Shown here piece by piece: positions 47,286 through 56,557 of a stretch of DNA of 64,000 bases. Origin of the DNA: Diphasiastrum complanatum. Lineage: Eukaryota; Streptophyta; Lycopodiopsida; Lycopodiales; Lycopodiaceae. Position 1 is the first letter of the stretch. Every line of letters begins with the position of its first letter. Below the pieces are notes generated by a model. That model did not search any database, was not told the DNA's origin, and saw only the letters and a program-made list of their open reading frames with translations. Position numbers and translations under genes: made by a program. Location of the stretch: positions 19,220 through 83,219 of the forward strand of contig MU832182.1 of NCBI GenBank assembly GCA_029204225.1, given 5' to 3'.

Positions 47286-47545
47286 ACAGGAACACGGATT
47301 ATGCTACACAGTAACACAGACAGAAAACACTCTCCACAATAAGCTCACATAACAACTGTATTTCTCAAAATGAAATTACACTGTACATAAAGTTGTTTAC
47401 TCAGGCAACCCATGCATGACCCAGGTTGTTGTTGGCGGGACGCGTGTCCCGTCAACTTGCCTCGTGGCGAGGCCAACTGATCCTTATCGACTGATAGGAC
47501 CCACAGTACATTAGCACAGTGATTCTACTTTAATTCTAACTCTCT
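47286..47545 (-). repeat. Probable 3' LTR piece of copia H
   Basis: Non-coding sequence directly downstream (minus sense) of copia H RNase H. It follows a purine-rich AAGGGAGAGAG tract at about 47534-47544. The expected TGTTAG start is mutated (AGTTAG) and the far end at the gypsy junction is not exact. Confidence 0.45.
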
Positions 47546-47583
47546 CCCTTAAAGTAGAGTGTACTTTTTTTATAGCCTTAAAG

Positions 47584-49069
47584 TCAACAAACTTTAAGTA
47601 CAAAAAGCTTTGATCTAAACTTATCAAACTTTTCTCTAACAAGTGGCTTAGTGAAAATGTCAGCTAGTTGTTCTTCCGTACTACAATGAACAACATGAAT
47701 TTCACGATTCAGTAGCCTCTCACGTATAAAGTGATATTGAATCTCAATGTGTTTGGTTCTCGCATGGAACACTGGACTCTTTGCTAGCTGAATGCCACTT
47801 TGACTGTCGCTATGTAAAATTGTGGGATTTTTCTACTTCATGCCAACTTCTTCCAAGATTTGTCTCAACCATATAGCTTCATGTGCTGCACTACACATTG
47901 CCTTATACTCTACTTCTATGGTGGATAGAGCAATTGTACTTTGCTTCTTACTAGACCAGGAAAATCAATTGCCACAAAGCTGGAATACATACCTTGTGGT
48001 GGATCTACAATCATCATAGTCACCTCCCCAATCCGCATCCACATAGCCACACAACTCAAATAAACCCTCATGCTTCCTGTAAATCAAGCCATAATCCGAA
48101 GTGCCTTTTACATAACGCAGAATGCGCTTAGCTGCCTTCCAATCCTTTTTCGTAGGTGCTGCCATAAATTGACTTACAATACCAACAACATAGCATATAT
48201 CTGGTCTAGTCATGGTAAGATAAATCAAGCTCCCTACTAACTGCCTATACAACGTAGCATCAAATGGTTGTGACTCATCAAGCTTAGAAAGATTTTTACC
48301 TGGTTCAATAGGAGTATTCACTGGTTTGCAATCCTGCAACCTAAACCTGTGCAGCAACTCTTTGACATACTTCACCTGTGTTAAACCCACTTCGTGTGCT
48401 TTTTCCCACACCTCTACTCCAAGGCAATAATGCATCAGACTGAGATTTGTCATCTCGAATTGTTCCATGAGGTCTTTCTTGATCATATCTATCATCTTTT
48501 GATTATTTCTCGTAATAATCAAGTCATCAACATAAAGAGCAATCAAAGCAACCATACCATCAAAGCAAAAGACATACATATTTGGATCAGAATGTGTTCT
48601 CACCATCTCCTTTGAATAAAAGTAGGCATCAATCCTACTATACCACGCACGTGGTGCCTGTTTAAGACCATAAAGTGCTTTCTTCAAACAACATACTTTA
48701 TTTTCATGTCCTTTCGCTACAAAGCCTTTAGGTTGATCCATGAACACCTCTTCTTCTAACTCACCATTTAGAAAAGTAGATTTCACATCCATCTGATGCA
48801 AAGGCCAACCAAAATGTGAAGCTAAAGCAACAAGTAGACATAGAGTATTCCACTTACATATCGGTGCAAAGGTCTCCTCGTAGTTGATGCCTTTACTTCG
48901 TGCATACCCTTTGATCACCAATCTTGCCTTGTGCTTTGCTATACTTCCATCTGCATGGTACTTAGTCATGTATACCCATTTGCAACCAATGGGTTTCTTG
49001 CCAATTGGTGGTTCTACTAAGTCCCATGTGCTATGCTTAGCATTTGACTCCATCTCCTCTCCCATGGCC
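47584..49069 (-). pseudogene. Ty1/copia H: RT and RNase H
   Basis: On the minus strand the RT starts abruptly at EEMESNAKHSTWDL (near 49060), then shows GCKWVYMTKYHADGS, the catalytic YVDD (ALYVDDLIITRNN, about 48505-48540) and the thumb. RNase H runs to YVDADWGGDYDD near 48010, a stop/frame change near 47960, then SPVFHARTKHIEIQYHFI and the end at 47584. The RT block is open for about 365 codons. Everything upstream of RT is absent. Instead the reading frame runs straight, without a stop, into the Ulp1-like exon at 49069-49212. Confidence 0.87.
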
Positions 49070-50625
49070 ATCATGATTCCAAAATAAGAATAAACAGAAT
49101 CTATTACCTTAGAAATATCAACATCTTGTTGAAGGACGAACCACTCTAAAAACAACTTGGCATTGTATAATGTGTACCACCCACAGCTGAATGAATCATT
49201 TTGCTGGGGTGACTGCAAAATTATTCAGCACACAAGAAATCAATTATGAAACAGAATGAATTAGATTGAAAATACTTCATTAGAATACTGATTTCAAAAT
49301 GCTATTAAGAAAGATAGAGTTTACCTCCAAACCCTAAACCCTAAATCCACGGAATGGGGAACGTCTGTAGGAATATATTTACTTAGATATGAAAGGTACA
49401 TATCTACATCCTTATGCGTATTTCTCGCCGAATTCATCTTGACACAAAAACCTTTAATAATATTATTTACAGATCTCTTAATAGAGATCAGGTTTAAACT
49501 CCAGTGGTCACTGCAAAATAAGATTGAAATTTTCTTTAGCTATAATTTTGGGAACTATTTCCATTGACAATGCCAATGTTAATGCATAAAACAACAAGAA
49601 GCAATTAATATATCTTACTTCGTATGATAAGGTATGAGCAGATACTTTGTTGTTGGTGTGAATCCACTTGTCGGACACTGTGACAATGTGTCATTGTTCT
49701 CCTTGAAGGCCTGAAGCAGAAAGCTACTCAGCACCAACAACTCATTTGATGAATCTCTTGCAATGTCATATTGCAAGATTGTGAGCCTGGACTCTATCAC
49801 AGGATCGCTGATAAGAGCCCGTCTGACTTTGAGATCCAAGCAATCTATAACTCTAAAACTAATACTAAAATCAACTTCATCTAGTCTAAAGCAAAAAGGA
49901 GTACCAATAGTATCTATAGCATCGGATATGTCTTTCTCAAATTTAAGATAATCATCTGAATCTATATATGTATAAAAATTTGGAGGAAGAGGAGGAGGTG
50001 GATGTGTAGTATCTACAGCAATTGAAGAGGTATCCAAAACAGAGGTAGCTATATTTACAGCATTATCAACAACAACATTATCTACAATGGATTCCGAGTT
50101 AGGCTTCACAGAATCTGAAGGGTTAGGCCTCACTTTCTTAGGAGCACGCTTGGGGGCTGTCTGCTTCCTAGGACGCTTCATAGGAAGATTAGTCCTATCT
50201 ACAGGAGTTGGTCTAGGAGTAGCAGGCTGAGATATATGTAACCTACAGTACTTATCCCTCATCCTCTTCAGGAGCTGAAAATCCTTGGGCATTATGGTAA
50301 CCCTCTTGGAATGGATGGCAAGCAAAAAAGAATCCTAAAAAAAAAGGCTAATGTAATCTTCAGCAGCCTCCTGAAGGCACTGAAGAGCACTGGGTGTGAA
50401 TGTAACCAGCTTTCTGAGATCATTTCTTGTTATGTTTTGGACATCGCGGTAGAATGGAGCTCTTGGGATCAACAGAGCTATTGATCTCTAATACTTGCAT
50501 ATCTCAGAGGGCCACCTACTACGGTTGCGCGTTCTAGGTCTAGCAGGTGGTGTGATGGCAACCGCAGGAGATGAGGATGAGCCAGGAGAGAAGATGTCTC
50601 TCCTTGTCTGCTTTCTCCTATCCAC
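49070..50625 (-). pseudogene. Histone H3/CENH3-like domain fused to Ulp1-like (C48) peptidase
   Basis: Exon 1 is 50625-49619 in one frame. A GTG stands where H3 has its Met. The tail reads DRRKQTRRD (H3: R2, K4-Q5-T6, R8), then comes a Ser/Pro/Arg-rich stretch, the alphaN region (SEICKY), LLIPRAPF, LQEAAEDYIS, and finally LLAIHSKRVTIMPKDFQLL, which is H3 alpha3 to the C-terminus. QEAAEDY and LLIP resemble CENH3. TAG stops replace the Gln of the YQK position (50488-50490) and the Glu of FED (50335-50337). A basic NLS-like linker (KRPRKQTAPKRAPKK) follows. The peptidase part runs from about 49990, with YLLIPYHTN completed across an in-frame GT..AG intron (49618-49511) by DHWSL (catalytic His). 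Exon 3 (49212 on) has SPQQNDSFSCGWY (Gln and Cys; Cys codon 49183-49185). The expected Asp position may be Asn. The exon 2 donor is uncertain (49325 or 49351). The C-terminus is replaced by copia RT. Confidence 0.8.
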
Positions 50626-51455
50626 GGATGTGTACTATGTGATAGCGGACTTGTGCGTGACAGTTAGGATGAGCAAGGAGGGATGATAAAGAACTCGCAG
50701 AGGACCGATATGTACGGACATAGTGTACGTATATCGGACCTGTGCGAGCCGAATATCAGAGAGAACGATTAGTCTTGAGAAAAGACGCACAAGTGCGATA
50801 TGGGGTGACACGTAGGCAGACGTATCGAACCTATGCGCATGGAAGGCGGTAGGAGAAATTTTGATTGTGAAGGACGCGCACAAGTGTGATATGCGGAGCC
50901 TAAAAAAAAGTGAAAAAAATTCATTGAAGTTTGTGATTTTATATCGCGGTTCGCACGTGCCAAAGAACGTCCTGTCACACGTGTGGGAGTTGTATGGACA
51001 AATGCGAGAGCGACACATGTCACCCTGTCACATTACATGTGTGGGATTTGTACGATCTAATGCGAGAGTGACAAGTGTTGTCGAGCAAACGAATGAACAC
51101 GTGACACGTGTCCAAGTGTCATTTCACATGTGTGTTGATGTCACCTCACACGTGCCTGCGCTTGTAGTCCAATTGAAAGTTGACACATGTCCTAAGTCCA
51201 TTGACCACACGTCAAAAATTTAGTATAAATGGCACAAAAATTGATTGATTTTTTACCTTTTCCATTCTCGAAATTCGCGGCATATCGCTCTTGTGCGCGC
51301 TCATTGCCTTCCATTTGCTTGCAACTGTACCTACTCGCGCACAAGTGCGATATTCGGTATATGCCTGCCGTACATATCCCTCTTGTGCGCCATTTTGATA
51401 GCTAGTTTTGGTTCAGTTCTCCCTCACACACAAATGCGATATTCACGTTACTGCC
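50626..51455. promoter_or_regulatory. Divergent intergenic region with ten copies of a palindromic motif
   Basis: It lies between the divergent starts of the H3-Ulp1 gene (minus, 50625) and the plus-strand gene (51456). The motif GCGCACAAGTGCGATAT, containing the inverted repeat CGCAC-AA-GTGCG, or its reverse complement occurs with variation at about 50639, 50731, 50785, 50821, 50874, 50938, 51281, 51335, 51373 and 51424. The middle (50950-51200) has about seven CACGTG-like sites (CACACGTGTG, CACGTGACACGTG) and a 58-bp duplication (50977 and 51035). This would suit either a bidirectional promoter bound by an element-encoded factor or transposase-binding repeats. Open frames here are not credible genes. 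Confidence 0.65.
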
Positions 51456-52972
51456 ATGGCCTCTTCCTCATCATCCTCACGAGATTCAGGCTTGAGTTCA
51501 TTTCTTAGTGAATTTGGAATTACTAAAGACCTAGACTATTTCCACAGTCTATTCAAGCCATATCTACATGTTTTCAGGATTGCACAACCAAATTCTAACG
51601 TATTTTATGACCATTATGTCAGATTCAAAGATATACTTAGTAAGCCTGTTTTCTCTGTAGGTCCACTCCAGTACATGCATTATATTGATCTTGTTCATTT
51701 CTTCCCAGCTTTTAGACATAGACTGGATAGAATGTTCACCAAATTGTTTGATCTTTTCAGAAGCAGTTCAATGTGTCCGTATTGCAACAAGAAATGTCGA
51801 TTCGTTGAATTTCATAGTGGTTTCGTATTTTTCCTGTTAGTTCAGATCCCAAATGATGATGAAGTTTTTGTTGCTGACCCTCCTTTTGCACCATCCTCTG
51901 TTCAGTCAGCTATTAAGGATATCAGTCACTTTCTTATCGACACTCCTGATTAGGAAAGTGAGTTTATTGATGTAAATACTGATGTTCTCCAGGATTCTTT
52001 CATTGGCCAAAATACATCTGATGATGAATCCAAATCTATGGAGGAGTCAAAATGTCTTTTCAATTTGCCTGTATATTATATTAATGACGATGTATATTTT
52101 GCTACTGCTGATTTATGTAAATTTTTTGACTATCTTGAGGACGAGGTTCTATGTTTATTATCCGACACAATTTCCGAATTCTCCGACTTTGTAGATTTTA
52201 AAACAGATGAACTTGTTGCTGGTATTGATTTTGATGAGGAGGAGGGACTTATGACCGGTGAAGAATGCCTGAATAAGACTTTATCAAATATAGCTGAGGA
52301 TGGGTGAGGCAGACCATCCGATGAAAAATTCACGGCATTTCAATCCCAGATGGGCTTCTCTCGTCCATCATTAATGCATTTCACTAATGATTCCACTTCA
52401 ATACGTGGTCATTATATTGATCATCCTGATCTGGTTGCTGCTGATGATGAAGAATGTGTAAGTGTTTAATCTTCCTTGCATTTGAATGTTTTCAATCACT
52501 GAATGTGTTTTTGCTAACATGTTTCCTATTGCAGGATGCTCTCATAATAGATGATTTTGCTACGAGACGAGGTGTTTTCAGACAACACGCATCCTCGTTC
52601 CAGAGGGACAGTGGACTGGGCCACTATCTTAGGCATTTCCTGAAGAATGAGATCTGTATTGCTCATTCCAAGCCGAGCCCATTCGGGGAGAGTCTTATAA
52701 TGGCAATTAGAGCTTTATCATTTTACCTAGGAGGACATAAATTTGTTAAGACGAATAAGATCATTTTTGTCAAAAGATCTTATGTTTTGAACATTTTAGG
52801 CTTTACTGATGGGAATGTTCCTTTAAGGAGCTCTCATTATTCATTGTATTCCACTTATATTGAGCTTAGTGGAAATAAGGATAATGCACATCTATTAGAT
52901 GCATACGCTAGCAGAGAATTTCTTCATGACAATACTGCCATAGAATCTGATACAAGATCTGATGATGAATAG
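51456..52972 (+). pseudogene. Unrecognised two-exon gene of the H3-Ulp1 element
   Basis: The start at 51456-51458 has a strong context (GCCATGGCC). An upstream in-frame Met at 51408 lies inside the repeated promoter motif and is rejected. Exon 1 is 51456-52457, the intron 52458-52534 (GTAAGT..TTGCAG, 77 bp, phase 0), and exon 2 52535-52972, about 479 residues in all. In-frame stops are TAG (51951-51953, codon 166) and TGA (52305-52307, codon 284). The product has a Ser-rich start, a Phe/Tyr/Leu-rich helical first third with a CPYCNKKC zinc-ribbon-like pair (about codons 108-115), a very acidic middle, and a second folded part including GESLIMAIRALSFYLGG. No family is recognised. It is transcribed divergently from H3-Ulp1 and convergently with the transposase-like gene, so it is probably a third component of the same element. 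Confidence 0.6.
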
Positions 52973-53106
52973 TTGACACTTTGTATTTTGGTATAATACA
53001 ATCAATACATTTACATTGGGTATTTCTCCTCTCTTGTTCAATGAATTTGCAAAGCAATTCTGAACATGTCATGATTTGATGACAATGATGATTTTCTACT
53101 CATCAA
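52973..53106. other. Intergenic space between two convergent genes
   Basis: About 130 bp with AT-rich sequence, where both 3' ends must lie. Confidence 0.5.
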
Positions 53107-55741
53107 TCATCTAATTTTCTCTTCTTGTATGAACTTGCATGCTTTTCTAAACTTGTTGTATTGTGTGGACTTTGTTATATGTCGAATCTGAACTCTGCGG
53201 TAGAACCATTGAAACAACTGACAAATGTAGTTTCGTTTTTCATTGCTTCCTCCATGTTTTGTATTTCGATGAAATGCTGCTTGTGCTTGCCAGTGTGACT
53301 TCTCCATCTCTTGTGATGACCATACACTCAAGCTTCCATATGTATTTTTGTATGACCTCTTAGTATGTGCTGCATATGTCAAAATCATAATGTTAGTCTT
53401 ATGTTTGGATCTAAAAAAATATGAAAATTTGAAAGCATTTTGAAAATTTTATACTAACCATGTAATGAGTGATGTGATCTTCTCCCCATGCTTTTGATAC
53501 TGCATTAACAAACTCGACACAAGTCCTTTGGACAGCTTTCTTATCAATATCAGAGTATTTTTCTTTTCTTAGATTAGCAATCATACTATCAAGCTTTTTC
53601 CATACATCAACTTTTAGTACTCTGGTTTTGCCATCTTTCTCGAAGTCCTAAGTGGCAGCAATAATATCTGTCCAGACTGAGTGTTGAATATTAGAAACCT
53701 TACCAGTATGATTTGATAAAAAACGACGTGCTTCTGCTCCTCCTATGCTTGGCTTAGTTGGCATGTTCCCGTTCTTTCCTGAAAGCTTTTCATCTTTTTG
53801 AAATTTGACATGTCCTTTATGGAGTCTTGCTTTTGATAAAACATCTTCTAATCGAGAGATAGCTTCCTTTGCTAATGATGTTGGCTTAGTACTCCAAGCA
53901 AAAACTATATGAAGATATATGATCTTTTCTATTAATCTAACTTCTGCATGAAGAGTGCAAACATGCACATTTTTTAAGGGGATAGGCAGCACGTGCTTCC
54001 AGTTTGGATCTGCATATTCTCTAGTAATTCCTTTACTCCTAGTTACATCTTTTGTCATTTTCATGCAGGTCAAACACGGGTGTTTTGATGTAGCATCGTG
54101 AGAGACATTATACATACATTTCAATGTTTTCAAATCACCTGCTAAGTGCCATTCAACATTGAAGTCTCCAACTCCTGGAACATTGAGAAGTCCTCCATCC
54201 ATATGGTCCTTGATGATCCTAGGATGTGAGAATATCCATGATAATATATCATGATCCTCTTTTAGCACCTGTCCAAAGAATTAATGAGACTTAGTTTACA
54301 ATGTATTAATACTATTCAATAAATGTAATGTAGTAATGAGGCTAGTTACCTGAAATGCTGCCAACCACCATATATCATTTTCTGACTGGACACTGAATCT
54401 AAAATCTTCTTGGTTCTCTGTTTGTGATAGAGCACCATTCATGAGAGTTATACTAACCCTCCCCATCTTCTGCCCTTTCACAATTTCTGACTCATCCTAA
54501 CTTAACTACTATGATTATTTTGCCATTCACTTTTTTCATAGATTATATCATAGAATGTGACGATGTATCTCAGCAAGTAATTTAGATCAACAAATAAATT
54601 GTTTGATGAATTGTAAAATATCGATCTTCCACCAGTTTCATACACCTCCTCAATATGAAATGGAGTTCCAATGATCTTATGCATACCTATGTTTAATGTA
54701 TCCCTCTCTTTCTTCAAGTGATATGTCCTAGGGATTGGGACTTTTCTAATTTGAACTTGCTTAAAAGCTTCTCTAATTAGTTTAAATATTGTTGCATATG
54801 CTTCTCTGCTAATACCTGCAAAATCACAAGCACCCTGAACTATAGTCTTATCTAAAAAATTTTGAATGTCCACCATCAAAGACTCTGCTATTTTACACTT
54901 TACATTTGAAATCCTATTGTTCATCATGATACGCGCAGTGGATTTGCAAGTCAATATTGTGCCCAATGACATTCCTAGTGAAGCATTGTCTTTAATATTC
55001 CGAGGAGCTACTAATGCAGATCTGCAAAAAAAACAGATAGTTAACATAATATCACCATAGCTGAAATTAAATCCAAATGTCATTGAAAAACTTACAAAAA
55101 TCAGAATATGCTTACTTGAATACACAGATCCTTCTATTTCGATAACCTCCTTTTGAAAGCGTTTGAATATCCTTGCAACTTTGTCGCTTTTGCTTCTTAC
55201 TTTCAGCCTTTTTCTTTGCCAAATCCACATCCTTCAAGAATTGTAAGTTTTCAATACGAATAGACTGTAAGACTGATTGTATTTGCTCTAGTTCTGATTT
55301 GATGTTGATTGTTATCTTCTGTAATGATTCATTATTTTTTTTAAGTTGTTCATTTTCTTCTAACGTCTTTTGGAGATGACAATCTCTATTCTGACAATAA
55401 GAGGATATCCGAATTAACTCACCTTCTAAAAAGTGAACTTTATTCATATAAAGTTGTTTTCCATGGTTCTGCAATCTTTCACAATATCCTAGTAATCCAC
55501 TATGCCCATTGCATATCCATGTAACTAAATGAGTTATTGAAGAGAATGTGGGATGTGTCAAAGTGCTTGGATCTTGTGGATATAATGTTCCATCTATCCA
55601 TAAATCCAAGTTTTTTTTCCCTTCTGCCCTGTAACGAGAACGATTCTCAGCAGATATTTGAATTCCTTTGCCTCCTCTTCTCTGCAAAGGTGCCAAATCA
55701 ATAGGGATATCCACATGTAAATGATATAATGTCATCATCAA
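53107..55741 (-). pseudogene. Multi-exon DDE-transposase-like gene
   Basis: Exon 1 is 55741-55116 (209 codons with a coiled coil at about residues 103-182 and a basic end). An in-frame intron (55115-55022) leads to exon 2 from 55021 (SALVAPRNIKDN). The junction near 54530-54490 is damaged. Exon 3 (GRVSITLMNGALSQ) ends at 54350. An 81-bp intron leads to exon 4 (54268), which holds WHLAGDLKTLKCMY followed by KHPCLTCMK, a stop at 53648-53650, and an open tail to about 53459. A last exon (about 53370-53107) has YGSLSVWSSQEMEKSHWQAQ and RNTKHGG. An Asp in GDLK, a following CxxC pair and a late Glu before a His/Arg-rich helix match the layout of eukaryotic cut-and-paste DDE transposases with a zinc insert (KDZ-like and related groups). 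The superfamily is not assigned, and the first Asp appears lost (KGQKMG). The family call is inference. Confidence 0.5.
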
Positions 55742-56110
55742 AAAAATAATAGAGTAATCAGTTGCATCAAAGTACTATGACCAGATTCTATGAAGCAAAA
55801 CAAAATACTCATCTTTGATTATATTATATACTATGTACGATCAATCCAATCTCCATGCTTGTATGCTTTATTCAAATTTGGAAATGCCGCTCATTTTTTC
55901 ATTCCAATAGGTAGTTGGCGCTCATATTTTCAATCTCGTGGAAGGAATGCATATGTAAGCATTTTGCGATTTTTTCACATTCGAATTTGGGGATGGCGGT
56001 CATATTCTAGATCCAGTGAAAATATTGCCCTTTTTGTAACCAATGGAGGGAATATTTTTGAATTTAGTCAAGTTGTACTGCGAACTGTTAACAGTTCTTA
56101 ACTGTGACTA
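55742..56110. repeat. Possible subterminal repeats at the element's right side
   Basis: Three loosely similar segments carry GCGCTCATATTTTCAATCTC or GGCGGTCATATTCTAGATCC preceded by TTTGGGGATGG-like sequence (about 55871, 55909 and 55980). No matching inverted terminus was found on the left, which has been replaced by copia H. Confidence 0.35.
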
Positions 56111-56557
56111 TAGACACTGTGGTTAGATCATTGGGAGTTGGGGAGGCCTTGGGAGTGGTGTGGGCAAGCAAATAAACAATATTGTTTTTTTTATTTTGAT
56201 ATTTTTCTATATCCTACATGGCATTCCTTAAAGGGTCTTTTTGATATTGAGAACTCCTCTAATGTCCAAGCCAAGCAAGCTAGAACAAGGAGGCAACCAC
56301 CACACCTATGTTGAAGAGAACCAAAGCCTAAAGAGGAACCGCCTCGTTCTTAAGGCTAACAGCTCCTTTTGGGCCTAAAAAGCTTACAATGGATATTTTA
56401 AGGCATTGATAAACACTAATTACTAGAAGTACATGACACTCCCCCTACTTAAACATTTTTGTCCTCAAAAATGAAGACATCTACTTAATAGCTCTAGTAA
56501 TACATTTAAGTAGTGTCAAATATGAATGTCATTCCCAACAGCTTCATGGCAATAGTT
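56111..56557. other. Non-coding stretch
   Basis: No gene recognised. A plausible 3' end/LTR flank of the adjoining gypsy relic, but not demonstrable. Confidence 0.35.

Noticed and set aside
50861-51223. 120-codon plus-strand frame in the divergent region
   Set aside because: It is built from the repeated CACGTG and GCGAGAG sequence, with no protein-like features.
51408-51455. Earlier Met for the plus-strand gene
   Set aside because: It lies within the repeated promoter motif. The Met at 51456 has the better context and starts the Ser-rich protein.
50335-52307. Reassigned TAG codons in the histone/plus-strand/transposase-like genes
   Set aside because: A TGA also interrupts the plus-strand gene, other relics in the window carry all three stop types, and the young copia ends normally at TGA. 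Decay is the simpler explanation.
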